Positions 25,410 through 36,698 are shown, counted from the stretch's first letter. The stretch: 64,000 nucleotides of DNA from Janthinobacterium sp. TND4EL3 (GCF_900156175.1 NZ_FTMV01000007.1:1-64000), one strand, 5' to 3'. The notes: generated by a model from the letters alone, not told the origin. Program-made: numbers and translations.

Positions 25410-26140
25410 GGTTTGACCGCCGCATGCAGGCCCAGGGCGAACAGGCCGATAAAAAAGCAGCGCTTGAATACCTGCTGCGCGATGCGCCCGCGCAGCCATT
25501 GGCCGGCCAGCATGCCGGCCAGCGCCGGCAGCAGCGCATACGCGGATGCGCCGGCCGCGCCGAGGCTGAAGTCGCCGTGCAGGGCCAGGCTGGCCGCCAG
25601 CGCCACGGTCGAAGCCGTAAACGCCAGGCCCAGCGCCTGCACCAGCGCGTCGCGCGCCAGGCCCAGTCCCTGCATATACGGCACGGCGGGGATCACGAAT
25701 ACGCCCGTGGCGGCCGTCACCAGTCCCGTCGCTGCGCCCGCCAATGGCCCCAGCCACGCTTCGTGCCGCGCCGGCACGCGCAGCTGCAGCGAGAACAGGC
25801 CCGCCAGCGCATACAGCATCAGCGCCACGCCCAGCGCGACGACGGCCCAGGCGCCGCTGTCGGCCGGCAGCAGGGCGCCGCCCGCCACGGTACCGGCCAT
25901 GACGGCCGCCAGCATGGGCCACAGGCGCCGCAGCAGGGCGCGCAGCCCGGGGCCGGCCGCCAGTTGCCAGACATTCGTGACCATCGACGGCACGATCAAC
26001 AGGGCCGCCGCCTGCACGGGCGGCATGACGAGGCTGAGCGTGCCCATGGCCACCGTCGGCAGACCCAATCCGACTACGCCCTTGACGAAGCCTGCGACGA
26101 GGAAGCTGGCGCCGACGGCCAGCAGGAATGACGTCTCCAT
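25397..26140 (-). CDS. TauE/SafE-family membrane permease
   Basis: A 247-aa membrane protein with about seven or eight helices. It starts METSFLLAVGASFLVAGFVKGVVGLG, where the FxKGxxGxG signature of TauE/SafE exporters is clear, and a second copy of the pattern appears in AATGLVTAATGVFVIP. The family exports small anions such as sulfite or sulfoacetate; the substrate here is unknown. It is divergent from a LysR regulator gene, which probably controls it. Confidence 0.9.
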   Translation of the reverse strand: METSFLLAVGASFLVAGFVKGVVGLGLPTVAMGTLSLVMPPVQAAALLIVPSMVTNVWQLAAGPGLRALLRRLWPMLAAVMAGTVAGGALLPADSGAWAVVALGVALMLYALAGLFSLQLRVPARHEAWLGPLAGAATGLVTAATGVFVIPAVPYMQGLGLARDALVQALGLAFTASTVALAASLALHGDFSLGAAGASAYALLPALAGMLAGQWLRGRIAQQVFKRCFFIGLFALGLHAAVKPWLA

Positions 26141-26265
26141 TTTTTCTATTCCACAGTAAATTGCGTGAATTCTGCGCGTGCTGGGCGGTTTCGCCAAGGT
26201 GGATTATTTTGAGTCAGCCTCAGTAAAATACGAAGGCTGGTAAGATGGGGAAAAGGGGAGCCGTC

Positions 26266-27159
26266 ATGCGCTTTGATCTGGTCGATTTGCAGCTGTTCGT
26301 CAATGTCGTGGAAGCAGGCAGCCTGACGGCGGGCGCCGCGCGCAGCCATCTCGCATTGGCCTCCAGCAGTGCGCGCGTGCGCGGCATGGAAGAGATGCTG
26401 GGCATGCCCTTGCTGCTGCGCGGCCGGCGCGGCGTGGAGCCGACGCCCGTGGGCCAGACCCTGCTGCATCACGCGCGCCTCGTATTGCTGCAAATGGAGA
26501 AAATGCGCGGGGAACTCGGCGAATTTGCGCGCGGCTTGAAAGGGCAGTTGCGGCTGCTGTGCAATACGGCCGCGCTCAGCGAATTTTTGCCCGAGGCGCT
26601 AGGCGCTTTTCTCGACCGCCACCCGAACCTGACCATCGACCTGGAAGAGCGCCTCAGTTACGATATCGTCAAGGCCGTCTCGGAAGGGCTGGCCGACATG
26701 GGCATCGTGTCCGACTCGGTCGACATGCGCGGCCTGCAGACGTTTCTGTTCCGCCCCGACCGGCTGGTGGTGATTGCCGCGGCCGATGGCGTGCATCACC
26801 GCGCCCTGGGCCAGGATGGCGTCGTCGCGTTCTCCACGCTGCTGGATCACGATTTCATCGGCCTGGCCGACGACAGCGCGATGCAGCAGTACCTGGGCAT
26901 GCATGCGGCGCGCCTGGGGCGCCCCTTGAAGGTACGCGTGCGCCTGCGCAGCTTCGATGCCGTGTGCCGCATGGTGGCCAGCGGCGTGGGCATCAGCGTG
27001 GTGCCGCTGGCGGCGGCCAGCCGCTGCCAGCAGACGATGGCGCTGCGCTGCCTGGAATTATCCGATCCCTGGTCCGTACGCAATCTGACGATCTGCGTGC
27101 GCCAGTTCAGTGAACTACCCCTGTACGCGCGCCAGTTGATCGATCATCTGAAGGCGTGA
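26266..27159 (+). CDS. LysR-family transcriptional regulator
   Basis: A 297-aa regulator with the N-terminal winged helix (MRFDLVDLQLFVNVVEAGSL, then SSSARVRGMEEMLGMPLLLR) and a C-terminal substrate-binding domain. The ATG at 26266 has AGGGGAG 6 bp upstream and is preferred to the ATG at 26245. The gene is divergent from the TauE permease across about 125 bp, the usual layout for a LysR gene and its target. Confidence 0.93.
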   Translation: MRFDLVDLQLFVNVVEAGSLTAGAARSHLALASSSARVRGMEEMLGMPLLLRGRRGVEPTPVGQTLLHHARLVLLQMEKMRGELGEFARGLKGQLRLLCNTAALSEFLPEALGAFLDRHPNLTIDLEERLSYDIVKAVSEGLADMGIVSDSVDMRGLQTFLFRPDRLVVIAAADGVHHRALGQDGVVAFSTLLDHDFIGLADDSAMQQYLGMHAARLGRPLKVRVRLRSFDAVCRMVASGVGISVVPLAAASRCQQTMALRCLELSDPWSVRNLTICVRQFSELPLYARQLIDHLKA

Positions 27160-27180
27160 CAGGGCATGACAGGAGCAGCG

Positions 27181-28047
27181 ATGCGTTTTTCAGAAGACAA
27201 GATGGCCAGCCTGCTGTGCAGCGACCAGGTCGAGCGGCCCATCCACATCTGGCAGCCGGAGCATCCCCGCGCCGTGATTCTGGCGATCCACGGCGGCATG
27301 GCGCATGCGGGCGACTACGTCACGCCGGCGCTGTATTTTCGCCAGCACGGCATCGCCACCGTCAGCTTCGACATGGTGGGCCACGACGGCAAGCGCAAGG
27401 TCGATATCCCCTCGTTCGACGCCTTCCTCGACGACGAGGAGCTGTTCCTCGCCTGGGTCAAGCAGGCATATCCGGGCGTGCCCGTGTTCGTCATGGGCCA
27501 CTCCATGGGCGGCCTGATCGCCACGCACCTGGGACTGTGGCGTTTTGCGGGCGATCCGGCCATCAAGGGCTTCATCATTTCATCGCCGTATTACGTGAAT
27601 GCGATACCCGTGCCGAAGGTGCTGCAGATGCTGTCGGGCTGGCTGGCGCAGCGCTTTCCCACGATGAAAGTGCCGCTGGGCAACTTGACCATGCTGCTGA
27701 CGCACGATCAAACCATCACCGCGCGCCACTTCCAGGACGAGCGCGACGGCATCCGCGCCAGTGCGGCGTCGGTCCGGTTTGCCCATGCCTTGATGTCGGC
27801 GCAAAAGGCGCTGGCGGGCGGCTTGTCGGACTGGCGCTTCCCCCTGTTCGCCGTGGTGGCGGGCGACGACAAGCTGGCCGATAGCCGCGCCACGGAAAGC
27901 CTGCTGCGCAGCGTGCCCGAGGGCCTGCTCGACTACCATTTTTACCCGGCCAATTATCACGAGAACTTCAATGAAGTGAACCGCGAGGCGATCTTTGCCG
28001 CCATCCTGGCCTGGATGGAAAAACTGCTCGCACCCGTGCAGGCCTGA
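27181..28047 (+). CDS. Alpha/beta hydrolase, monoacylglycerol-lipase-like
   Basis: A 288-aa serine hydrolase. The oxyanion region is VILAIHGGMAHAGDY and the nucleophile elbow is VFVMGHSMGGLIA. The Asp is probably in AVVAGDDKLADS and the His in FYPANYHENFNEV. The pattern is that of the Hydrolase_4 (lysophospholipase/monoglyceride lipase) family; no signal peptide is seen. AGGAG lies 5 bp before the ATG at 27181; an ATG at 27166 is an alternative. It follows the LysR gene by 21 bp. Confidence 0.9.
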   Translation: MRFSEDKMASLLCSDQVERPIHIWQPEHPRAVILAIHGGMAHAGDYVTPALYFRQHGIATVSFDMVGHDGKRKVDIPSFDAFLDDEELFLAWVKQAYPGVPVFVMGHSMGGLIATHLGLWRFAGDPAIKGFIISSPYYVNAIPVPKVLQMLSGWLAQRFPTMKVPLGNLTMLLTHDQTITARHFQDERDGIRASAASVRFAHALMSAQKALAGGLSDWRFPLFAVVAGDDKLADSRATESLLRSVPEGLLDYHFYPANYHENFNEVNREAIFAAILAWMEKLLAPVQA

Positions 28048-28142
28048 GGGCCAGGTATCGCTATAATCGGATTCACTTAATTTACCGCCGGCGCATGCCG
28101 GCCCGGTCCCCGCGGCACAGGGGAATACTCAAGGAACGAACG

Positions 28143-28334
28143 ATGCGCTTGCTGATTGCCCTGTTACTGCCGTGGCTGACCTTTTTCACGATCGGCCGCC
28201 CCATTGCCGGCATCATTTGCCTGATACTGCAGATTACCTTGATCGGCTGGCTGCCAGCGACGATCTGGGCCGTGTATGCGCTGAGCCAGTACAAGACGGA
28301 CCAGAAGATCGCCGAGGCCATGCGCCGGCGCTAA
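28143..28334 (+). CDS. YqaE/Pmp3-like small membrane protein
   Basis: A 63-aa protein with two membrane helices (LLIALLLPWLTFFTIG and IAGIICLILQITLIGWLPATIWAVYAL) and a basic C-terminus. The spacing and the GWLPATIWAVYAL ending resemble the YqaE/Pmp3 (proteolipid, stress-related) family. AAGGAA lies 7 bp before the ATG at 28143. Confidence 0.85.
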   Translation: MRLLIALLLPWLTFFTIGRPIAGIICLILQITLIGWLPATIWAVYALSQYKTDQKIAEAMRRR

Positions 28335-28393
28335 CCTAAGGCTGGCCTAAGCTGCGCTACCTATCTTGATTCAACCAACACGAGGAGAGTGAG

Positions 28394-28858
28394 ATGGCAC
28401 CAGACAGACGCGGTACCTTGACCCTGGCGGCGGCAATGCTGGCCGCCGGCCTGTTGCTGGGAAATGCGGCGCAGGCGCAAACCGACGCCGCACTGCCGCC
28501 CGTGCAAAAGAGCGGGGCGGTGGAGTACCTGAGCGGCGGCATCGGCCTCGATGAGTCGACGGCCATCAAGAGCGCCAGCGGGCATTGGCCCTTGAGTCTC
28601 GTGTTTTCCGTGCAGGCGGCGGGCAAGGCGGAATTTGCCTCCGACGTAAAGCTGGAAATACGCGATGCCAAGGGCGCTTCGGTGCTGGAAACGACGGCCA
28701 GCGGACCGTTCCTGCTGGCGAAGCTGGCGCCGGGAAGCTACAGCCTGCGCGCCACCCTGGCCGGCAAGACACTGGAACGCAAGGTGCAGGTCAAGGCGGG
28801 CAGTTCCGCGCAGGTGGAGCTGGTCTGGCCGGCGGGAACGAACCAGGGCCGGCCTTGA
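28394..28858 (+). CDS. Secreted protein with carboxypeptidase-regulatory-like fold, unknown function
   Basis: A 154-aa protein with a signal peptide ending around NAAQAQ (residue 29). The C-terminal half (EIRDAKGASVLETTASGPFLLAKLAPGSYSLRATLAG) looks like a single carboxypeptidase-regulatory or transthyretin-like beta-sandwich. I do not recognise a specific family. AGGAGAG lies 5 bp before the ATG. It converges with the oxidoreductase gene downstream. Confidence 0.75.
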   Translation: MAPDRRGTLTLAAAMLAAGLLLGNAAQAQTDAALPPVQKSGAVEYLSGGIGLDESTAIKSASGHWPLSLVFSVQAAGKAEFASDVKLEIRDAKGASVLETTASGPFLLAKLAPGSYSLRATLAGKTLERKVQVKAGSSAQVELVWPAGTNQGRP

Positions 28859-28877
28859 TCCGGCGACGGCAGCCCGA

Positions 28878-29915
28878 TCAGCTGACCGCGAGTACGCGCC
28901 CTTCGGCGGCGCTTTGCAGCGCCAGTTCGATCAGGCGTATTGTCGCTGCCGCATCCTCGGCCGCCACGGGCGCCGCTGCGCCGTGGCGGATGGCGTCGGC
29001 CATGCCCCGGTAGAATTCCTGGTAGCAGCCCGGCTGCATCGCCAGGTGGTCGAAATGGCCATCCGGCTGCGTGCCCAGGTGCAGCGCGCCGCGCACGGGG
29101 TCCACGCCCCAGCCGGGCTGTCCCGGCCTGCCGCCAGCCTTCAGGGCATCTTCCTGCGGGTCGAGGCCAAACTTCACGAAACTGCCCTTGTCGCCATGCA
29201 CGGCGAAGCGCGCCGTCGGCGCCTTCACCAGGCAGCCGGCCTGCAGCACCACGCGCAGCCGGTCGTAGTACAAGACGATGTGCATATAGTCGACGGCTTG
29301 CGCGCCATCGCGCTGCAGGGCGATATCTGCGTACAGTTTTTCCGGCTTGCCGAACAGCTGCATGGCCTGGTCCAGCATGTGCGGGCCCAGGTCGTACAGC
29401 AAGCCGCCGCCCGGCGCGCCGGATTCGCGCCAGCGCTGGCGGATCTCGGGGCGGAAACGGTCGAAATGCGATTCGACGCTGGCGATGCGCCCCAGCGTAC
29501 CTTGCGCCAGCAGCGCTTTCAGGGTGAGGAAGTCGCCATCCCAGCGTCGGTTGTGGTACACGCTGAGCACCAGCTTGCGCTCTTTCGCCAGGGCGATCAG
29601 GCTCTGCGCTTCAAAGCTGGAAATGGTGAAGGGCTTGTCCACCACCACGTGCTTGCCCGCTTGCAGGGCCGCTTGCGCCAGGCTGAAATGCGCTTCGTTG
29701 GGCGCGGCGATGACGACCAGTTCGATGGATGGATCGGCAAACAGCTGCGCGGGTTCCGCATACACGGTCGCGTGCGGCCAATCCTTGTGCACGAGCTCGG
29801 GCTTGCTGGAGGCGACGGCCGTCAGTTCCAGGGCATCGATGGCGGACAGCACGGGAGCGTGGAAGGTGGAGCCGGCAAAGCCGTAGCCGACCAGGCCGGT
29901 CTTGATCTTGTTCAT
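28878..29915 (-). CDS. Gfo/Idh/MocA-family oxidoreductase
   Basis: A 345-aa NAD(P)-dependent oxidoreductase. The Rossmann motif is GLVGYGFAGSTFHAPVL at the N-terminus, followed by VVIAAPNEAHFSLAQAALQAGKHVVVDKP, where the EKP-like Lys sits in DKP. The C-terminal GFO_IDH_MocA_C domain begins near 130. The GFAGSTFHAP sequence resembles E. coli YdgJ-type enzymes with sugar-like substrates. The true substrate is unknown. Confidence 0.93.
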   Translation of the reverse strand: MNKIKTGLVGYGFAGSTFHAPVLSAIDALELTAVASSKPELVHKDWPHATVYAEPAQLFADPSIELVVIAAPNEAHFSLAQAALQAGKHVVVDKPFTISSFEAQSLIALAKERKLVLSVYHNRRWDGDFLTLKALLAQGTLGRIASVESHFDRFRPEIRQRWRESGAPGGGLLYDLGPHMLDQAMQLFGKPEKLYADIALQRDGAQAVDYMHIVLYYDRLRVVLQAGCLVKAPTARFAVHGDKGSFVKFGLDPQEDALKAGGRPGQPGWGVDPVRGALHLGTQPDGHFDHLAMQPGCYQEFYRGMADAIRHGAAAPVAAEDAAATIRLIELALQSAAEGRVLAVS

Positions 29916-30014
29916 GGCGGATTCACAGGTGCGTGGAAGAATCCATGATCATACCCGCAAGCGGGCGGCGGCACCGCTGCAGCAATGCTGCCACGATGTG
30001 CCGCCGCTCCTGCC

Positions 30015-31262
30015 TTAGTTCAGGCTCCAGACGTATTGCACCTTGACGCTGGCGCTGACCGGCTTGCCGCCAGCCAGGGCCGGCTTGAACGTGCACTTGG
30101 CAATGCCGCTGCGTGCCGCCTCGTCGAGGGCCGGATGGCCGCTGCTCTTGACCACGCTCGAGTCCAGTACCTTGCCGGTGGCATTCACGTCGAAGGACAT
30201 GATGACCGTACCTTCTTCCTTCGCCTGCAGCGATGCGGCCGGCCAGGCCGGTTTGCCGCACACGCCAAAGTCGATGATGGGGCGGCGCTCCAGCACGGGT
30301 GCGCTGTCGGCGGCGACGGCCTGGCCGTAGATGCCAAGGCAGGCACCGGCCAGTGCCAGCAGCGGCACGGCCGCCTTCCAGTTCAGGGCTTGTGGTGCGG
30401 GGCGCAGCAATCGTTTGATACGTGACATAAGATCTCCTCCGTTGGCCGCCTGGGCCAGGTGGTGGGTTGAGAACTGGAGACGTTCCAGTTCCGAGAGTGC
30501 AAGAGCCAGACGCCGCGGTTCGCCCAGTTGTCTTGCTGCGAAATCATCTGCAATATGTTCGCGTTCGAGGCGCACGCCGCGTGAAAGCCACCAGACGGCA
30601 GGGTGGAAGAACAGCAGCGCCTCGATGGCGTTTTGCAGCAGGTTGATCAGATAATCGTGGCGCCGGATGTGCGCCAGTTCATGCGCCAGCAGCGCATCGA
30701 GCAGGTGGGGCGGCATGCCGGTGAGCAGCGCCGCAGGCACCAGCACCATGGGGCGCCAGATGCCTGCCGTGAGCGGACTGGCGATGTGGTCGAGCACGCG
30801 CAGCCGCACGGGTCGAGTCACGCCGGCATCGTGCGCCATGCGCGACAGCCTTGTCTGCAGTTGTGCATGCGCGGCGCCCGTGTTCCTGGCGCTGCGCTCT
30901 ATCCATAGCATGCCCAGCGCCATGCGCACGGCCAGCACGGCGGCGCACAAGGCCCACACGCCGACGACGGCGCGCAGCAGCAGGTCCAGGTCGGGCAGGC
31001 TGTCGGGCGCCAGCAGGGCGGCCGGCAGCAAGGCGCTGGAGTACAGCGCGCCCGTGGCATCGGCCGCGGCCAGGCGCAGATACAAGCCCGCCGCCGGCCA
31101 CGCCAGGCAGGCCAGCAGGGCGCCGCAACCGACGGCGTAGCGCGCCTCGGGACGCGCATTGCGCAAGGCGGCCCACGCCAGCGCCGTGGCGCAGCCGATC
31201 AGCAAGCCTTGCCACAGGAAGTGCAGCAGGGTCCAGCCCAGCGCCGGCACGAAGCCGCTCAT
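30015..31262 (-). CDS. M56-family BlaR1-like metallopeptidase fused to a TonB C-terminal domain
   Basis: A 415-aa membrane protein. Four helices flank a cytosolic M56 zinc-protease domain with LLAHELAHIRRHDYLINLLQ (HExxH). Near residue 310 is another helix, followed by a periplasmic segment (about 340-415) with the TonB-like pattern EEGTVIMSFDVNATGKVLDSSVVKSSG and ALDEAARSGIAKC. The protease resembles BlaR1/MecR1 sensors but there is no penicillin-binding domain; the TonB-like part replaces it. It overlaps the BlaI gene (start 4 bp inside its end), so the two form a sensor–repressor pair of unknown signal. Confidence 0.9.
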   Translation of the reverse strand: MSGFVPALGWTLLHFLWQGLLIGCATALAWAALRNARPEARYAVGCGALLACLAWPAAGLYLRLAAADATGALYSSALLPAALLAPDSLPDLDLLLRAVVGVWALCAAVLAVRMALGMLWIERSARNTGAAHAQLQTRLSRMAHDAGVTRPVRLRVLDHIASPLTAGIWRPMVLVPAALLTGMPPHLLDALLAHELAHIRRHDYLINLLQNAIEALLFFHPAVWWLSRGVRLEREHIADDFAARQLGEPRRLALALSELERLQFSTHHLAQAANGGDLMSRIKRLLRPAPQALNWKAAVPLLALAGACLGIYGQAVAADSAPVLERRPIIDFGVCGKPAWPAASLQAKEEGTVIMSFDVNATGKVLDSSVVKSSGHPALDEAARSGIAKCTFKPALAGGKPVSASVKVQYVWSLN

Positions 31263-31642
31263 GACTGATCGTCCTTGAGCATTTTTTCGATTTCCGCGCG
31301 CTCGGCGCGCGACACGCCCGTGCGCAGCGCCGCCAGCACCAGCGCCTTGGCCGAGCCGGCAAAGGCTTTCTGCATCAATTCCTTGAGCAAATTCGTTTGC
31401 AGGCTGTCCTGCGCCTGGGCCGGTGCATACACGTGCGAACGCTGGCTTTCGTCACGGATCAGCAAGCCCTTGCCATGCATGATCTGCATCAGGCGCAGCA
31501 CGGTGCCATACGTGATGGCCGGCTTGGCCAGCGCCATCGCCTCGTGCACCTGCTTGGCCGTGGCGGCGCCCAGCGGCCACAGCGCCTGCAGCAGATCGAG
31601 TTCGGCTGCCGTCGGTTTCGGGATGTCGGAAGTCTTGGCCAT
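31259..31642 (-). CDS. BlaI/MecI/CopY-family transcriptional repressor
   Basis: A 127-aa winged-helix repressor. It begins with PKPTAAELDLLQALWPLGAA, then AKPAITYGTVLRLMQIMHGKGLLIRDESQRSHVY, which is the DNA-recognition helix region of the BlaI family. The C-terminal part has the dimer helices. The M56 protease gene begins in its last codons (overlap 4 bp). The protease is expected to cleave this repressor when induced. No beta-lactamase gene is near, so the regulon is unknown. Confidence 0.95.
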   Translation of the reverse strand: MAKTSDIPKPTAAELDLLQALWPLGAATAKQVHEAMALAKPAITYGTVLRLMQIMHGKGLLIRDESQRSHVYAPAQAQDSLQTNLLKELMQKAFAGSAKALVLAALRTGVSRAERAEIEKMLKDDQS

Positions 31643-31684
31643 GCTGCTTTTCCTCTTGCTGGAATTTCAATATAGCTAGATTAG

Positions 31685-31781
31685 CCGTTGTAGACAGAAA
31701 TGTATACTTTAATTTTCGTGGACCTTCAAACGTCTTTCAAAACAACGGGAAAGTCTAGACAAAGCTGTTTATAACCGTTGT
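31685..31781. promoter_or_regulatory. Putative operator region upstream of the BlaI-type gene
   Basis: CCGTTGT occurs at 31685-31691 and 31775-31781, and its inverse ACAACGG at 31742-31748. A GTCTAGAC palindrome lies at 31753-31760, and a TGTAGACA near-palindrome follows the first copy. The repeats sit between the repressor start and the gatB terminator and could be BlaI-family operators. This is low confidence. Confidence 0.35.
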
Positions 31782-31790
31782 GTGCAGACG

Positions 31791-31819
31791 AAAAAAAAGA
31801 CGCCGCAGCGTCTTTTTTT
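31791..31819 (-). terminator. Terminator of the gatCAB operon
   Basis: AAGACGC pairs with GCGTCTT around CGCA. The A-run (31791-31798) gives a U-tract on the minus strand, and there is a matching T-run on the other side. It lies 15 bp after the gatB stop. Confidence 0.9.
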
Positions 31820-31833
31820 GGGGCAAGTGAAAA

Positions 31834-33294
31834 TTATCCCGCCAGCTTGGCTTTCAGCAGTTCCGTCAGCTGGGCCGGGTTGGCCTTGCCCTTGGACGCC
31901 TTCATGGCCTGGCCGATCAGCGCGTTGATGGCCGCTTCCTTGCCGGCGCGGTACTGTTCCACCGACTTGGCGTTCGCCGCCAGCACTTCATCGACGATGG
32001 ACGCCAAGGCACCGGTATCCGAGATCTGCTTCAAACCCTTGGCATCGATGATCGTGTCGACCAGGTGCTCGTCGCTGGATTTCGCCTCCCACATGCCGGC
32101 GAAGACTTCCTTTGCCGCCTTGTTCGAGATCGTGCCGTCGGCGATGCGCTTGAGCATGGCGGCCAGCTGGGCGGCGGAGACGGGCGCGTCGTCCAGGTCC
32201 ACGCCTTCGCGGTTCAGGGTCGACGACACGTCGCCCATCAGCCAGTTGGCGGCGGCCTTGGCGTTTTCCTTGCCGGCCTTCTCGACCACGGCGACAAAAT
32301 AGGTGGCCATCGCCTTCGATTGCGTCAGCACCAGCGCGTCGTAGTCCGGCAGCGCGTATTCGCTGATGAAGCGGGCGCGCATGGCGGCCGGCAGTTCCGG
32401 CATCGAGGCCCTGACCGTGGCTATCCACTCTGGCGAGATGACCAGCGGCGGCAGGTCGGGGTCCGGGAAGTAGCGGTAGTCCTGGGCGTCTTCCTTGCTG
32501 CGCATTTCGCGCGTTTCCTTGCGTTCCGGATCGTACAGACGCGTTGCTTGCACGACCTTGCCGCCGTCTTCGATCAGCTCGATCTGGCGGCGCACTTCGA
32601 CGTGCACGGCTTCCTCGATGAAGCGGAAGGAGTTCAGGTTCTTGATTTCGCAGCGCGTGCCGAATTCCTTCTGGCCGACAGGGCGCACGGAAACGTTGAC
32701 GTCGCAGCGGAACGAGCCCTCCTGCATGTTGCCGTCGCAAACGCCCAGCCACATGACCAGCGAGTGCAGGGCCTTGGCGTAGGCCACGGCTTCGGCGGCG
32801 CTGCGGATTTCCGGTTCCGAGACGATTTCCAGCAGCGGCGTGCCGGCGCGGTTCAAGTCGATGCCGCTCATGCCCGCATAGTCTTCATGCAGCGATTTGC
32901 CCGCGTCTTCTTCCAGGTGGGCGCGCGTCAGGTTGACCGTCTTGGTGACGAATTCACCGTCCTTTTCGTAGCCGAAGGTCAGTGCGCCGCCGATGACGAC
33001 GGGGTCTTCGAACTGGCTGATCTGGTAGCCCTTGGGCGAATCGGGATAAAAATAGTTTTTACGGGCAAAGACCGAGTGCGGCGCGACGGTGGCGCCCACG
33101 GCCAGGCCGAAGCGGATCGCACGGTCGACGGCTTGCTTGTTCATCACCGGCAGCACGCCCGGCAGCGCCAGGTCGACGGGGCTCGCCTGCGTGTTGGCTT
33201 CGGCGCCGTACTTGATCGGCGAACCGCTGAAAATTTTGGATTCGGTCGTGAGCTGCACGTGGTTCTCAAGACCGATGACGACTTCCCATTGCAT
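31834..33294 (-). CDS. gatB: Aspartyl/glutamyl-tRNA amidotransferase subunit B
   Basis: A 486-aa subunit of the GatCAB complex, which converts Glu-tRNA(Gln) or Asp-tRNA(Asn) to the correct amide form. It starts [20 protein letters not shown] and has [31 protein letters not shown] and the C-terminal YqeY-like domain ([15 protein letters not shown]). It is the last gene of gatC–gatA–gatB, with 52 bp to gatA and a terminator behind it. Confidence 0.97.
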   Translation of the reverse strand: MQWEVVIGLENHVQLTTESKIFSGSPIKYGAEANTQASPVDLALPGVLPVMNKQAVDRAIRFGLAVGATVAPHSVFARKNYFYPDSPKGYQISQFEDPVVIGGALTFGYEKDGEFVTKTVNLTRAHLEEDAGKSLHEDYAGMSGIDLNRAGTPLLEIVSEPEIRSAAEAVAYAKALHSLVMWLGVCDGNMQEGSFRCDVNVSVRPVGQKEFGTRCEIKNLNSFRFIEEAVHVEVRRQIELIEDGGKVVQATRLYDPERKETREMRSKEDAQDYRYFPDPDLPPLVISPEWIATVRASMPELPAAMRARFISEYALPDYDALVLTQSKAMATYFVAVVEKAGKENAKAAANWLMGDVSSTLNREGVDLDDAPVSAAQLAAMLKRIADGTISNKAAKEVFAGMWEAKSSDEHLVDTIIDAKGLKQISDTGALASIVDEVLAANAKSVEQYRAGKEAAINALIGQAMKASKGKANPAQLTELLKAKLAG

Positions 33295-33346
33295 AGTGTT
33301 CTCGCTTATTTTTTGGTGGCGCCGCCCGGGCGGCGCGAATTTTTTC

Positions 33347-34831
33347 TTAGATGCCGGCAGGGCTGCGTGTATGCCAGTCCGTCACCAACTGGAACTGGTG
33401 GGCCACATTCAGCAGCTTGGCTTCGCCAAAATAATTGCCGATGATTTGCAGGCCGACGGGACGCTTGCCGTTTTTCTCGCCTGCGCCGAAACCGCAGGGT
33501 ATCGACATGCCGGGCAGGCCGGCCAGGCTGGTCGACAGGGTGTAGATGTCGGCCAGGTAGTTTGCCACCGGGTCGTCCGTCTTGTCGCCCAGGTCCCAGG
33601 CGACGGTCGGCGCGACGGGGCCCATGATGACGTCGCAGACGGCGTCCGGGCCATTGAGCACGGCCTCGAAGTCCTGCGCGATCAGGCGGCGGATTTTTTG
33701 CGCCTTCAGGTAGTAGGCGTCGTAGTAGCCGTGGCACAGCACATAGGTGCCGACCATGATGCGGCGCTGCACTTCCGGACCGAAGCCCTGGGCGCGCGAT
33801 TTCTTGTACATGTCCTGCAAGTCCTTGTACTCGCTAGCGCGGTGGCCGTAGCGCACGCCGTCGTAGCGCGACAGGTTCGACGATGCTTCGGCAGGCGCGA
33901 TCATGTAGTAGGCGGGAATCGACAGGGCCGTATTCGGCAGCGAAATATCGACCAGGGTGGCGCCCAGCTTTTCATACTGCGCCAGCGCGCCGCGCACGGC
34001 CGCTTCCACGTCCTTGGCCAGGCCTTCGCCGAAGTACTCGCGCGGCACGCCGATGCGCAAGCCAGTGAGGGGTTGCTCCAGGTCGCGCGAAAAATCTTCC
34101 GCCACGCCGCCCTGTTCCGGCGACAGGCTGGTCGAGTCGCGCTCGTCGAAGCCGGCCATGGCGGTGAGCAGCAGGGCGCAGTCTTCGGCCGAGCGGGCCA
34201 TCGGGCCGCCCTGGTCCAGCGACGAGGCAAAGGCGATCATGCCGAAGCGCGAGACGCGGCCATACGTCGGCTTGATGCCGGTGATGCCGCAAAAAGCGGC
34301 AGGCTGGCGGATCGAGCCGCCCGTATCGGTGCCGGTTGCTGCCGGCGCCAGGCCGGCCGCGATGGCGGCGGCCGAACCGCCCGACGAGCCGCCCGGCACG
34401 GCTGTTTTATCCCACGGGTTCTGCACGGCGCCGAAGGCCGAGTTCTCGTTGCCGGAACCCATGGCGAATTCATCGCAATTGACCTTGCCCAGGGTGACCA
34501 TGCCGGCCGCCTGGAATTTTTCCACCACGGTGGCGTCAAACGGGCTGGCGTAGTTGGCCAGCATTTTCGAGCCGGCCGTCGTGCGCCAGCCTTTCGTGAC
34601 GAACAAGTCCTTGTGCGCGATCGGCACGCCCGTCAGCGGCGTGGCCGTGCCGGCGGCGATGCGCGCGTCGGCGTCGGCAGCTTGCGCCAGGGTCAGCGCA
34701 CGGTCGACGTGCAGGAAGGCGTTCGAGTTGTCCGCTGCGATGCGGTCGAGGAAATGCGTCGCCAGTGCAACGGCGGAAATTTCCTTGTTCTGCAAAAGCG
34801 TGGACAGCTGTTTGATGGATTTTGTATGCAT
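33347..34831 (-). CDS. gatA: Aspartyl/glutamyl-tRNA amidotransferase subunit A
   Basis: A 494-aa amidase-signature enzyme that releases ammonia from glutamine for the tRNA amidation. The catalytic triad region is visible: Lys in [12 protein letters not shown], the Ser in [20 protein letters not shown] and the second Ser in [16 protein letters not shown]. It begins [20 protein letters not shown] and lies between gatC and gatB in the operon. Confidence 0.97.
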   Translation of the reverse strand: MHTKSIKQLSTLLQNKEISAVALATHFLDRIAADNSNAFLHVDRALTLAQAADADARIAAGTATPLTGVPIAHKDLFVTKGWRTTAGSKMLANYASPFDATVVEKFQAAGMVTLGKVNCDEFAMGSGNENSAFGAVQNPWDKTAVPGGSSGGSAAAIAAGLAPAATGTDTGGSIRQPAAFCGITGIKPTYGRVSRFGMIAFASSLDQGGPMARSAEDCALLLTAMAGFDERDSTSLSPEQGGVAEDFSRDLEQPLTGLRIGVPREYFGEGLAKDVEAAVRGALAQYEKLGATLVDISLPNTALSIPAYYMIAPAEASSNLSRYDGVRYGHRASEYKDLQDMYKKSRAQGFGPEVQRRIMVGTYVLCHGYYDAYYLKAQKIRRLIAQDFEAVLNGPDAVCDVIMGPVAPTVAWDLGDKTDDPVANYLADIYTLSTSLAGLPGMSIPCGFGAGEKNGKRPVGLQIIGNYFGEAKLLNVAHQFQLVTDWHTRSPAGI

Positions 34832-34894
34832 GGCGTTTCTATTTGATTTTATTCGGCGGAAGACAAGCGTATTCGGCGAGGGCGTGAAGGATGC

Positions 34895-35197
34895 TTATTC
34901 GATCACTTTTGGCACGAGGTAGAGTCCATCTTGTACCTTCGGCGCGACGGCCTGGTAGGCGTCGCGGCGATTTGTTTCCGTGGCGACGTCTTCGCGCAGA
35001 CGCAGGGCGATATTGTCCATATGGGCGGCCAGCGGGTGGCTCAGGGGCGCCACGCCATCGGTATTGACGGCTTGCATTTGTTCGGCCAATGCAAAAATCT
35101 TGTTCAATTGGGCCAAAGACGTGACGGCCTGGTCGTCGGCCATTTCGAGTTGGGCCAGGTGGGCGATGCGTTTTACGTCGGAGAGTGTCAGGGACAT
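34895..35197 (-). CDS. gatC: Aspartyl/glutamyl-tRNA amidotransferase subunit C
   Basis: A 100-aa GatC with the family start [19 protein letters not shown] and the C-terminal [22 protein letters not shown]. It is a small subunit that wraps around GatA and stabilises the complex. The ATG at 35197 is used; an upstream extension of 49 codons is not conserved. It is the first gene of the operon, divergent from mreB. Confidence 0.95.
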   Translation of the reverse strand: MSLTLSDVKRIAHLAQLEMADDQAVTSLAQLNKIFALAEQMQAVNTDGVAPLSHPLAAHMDNIALRLREDVATETNRRDAYQAVAPKVQDGLYLVPKVIE

Positions 35198-36592
<1,395 letters not shown>

Positions 36593-36601
36593 TCTGACAG
36601 A

Positions 36602-36633
36602 AGGGCCGGAACTTCAGTTTCCGGCCTTTTTTT
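36602..36633 (+). terminator. Terminator-like hairpin between mreB and mreC
   Basis: GGCCGGAA pairs with TTTCCGGCC around a short loop and leads into seven T residues, 10 bp after mreB. As mreC–mreD follow on the same strand, it probably attenuates: mreB is needed in higher amount than the membrane partners. Confidence 0.85.
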
Positions 36634-36698
36634 GGTTTTGGTGCCGGCGTTTGCCCGGGGCCTGTACGTTGGCGCTCCGCGCCTGATTACTGGATGTC

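Noticed and set aside
28665-29948. A 427-codon plus-strand open frame
   Set aside because: It runs opposite the Gfo/Idh/MocA oxidoreductase, whose motifs are clear on the minus strand.
30015-31642. Beta-lactam resistance operon
   Set aside because: The BlaI/M56 pair has no penicillin-binding sensor domain and no beta-lactamase nearby.
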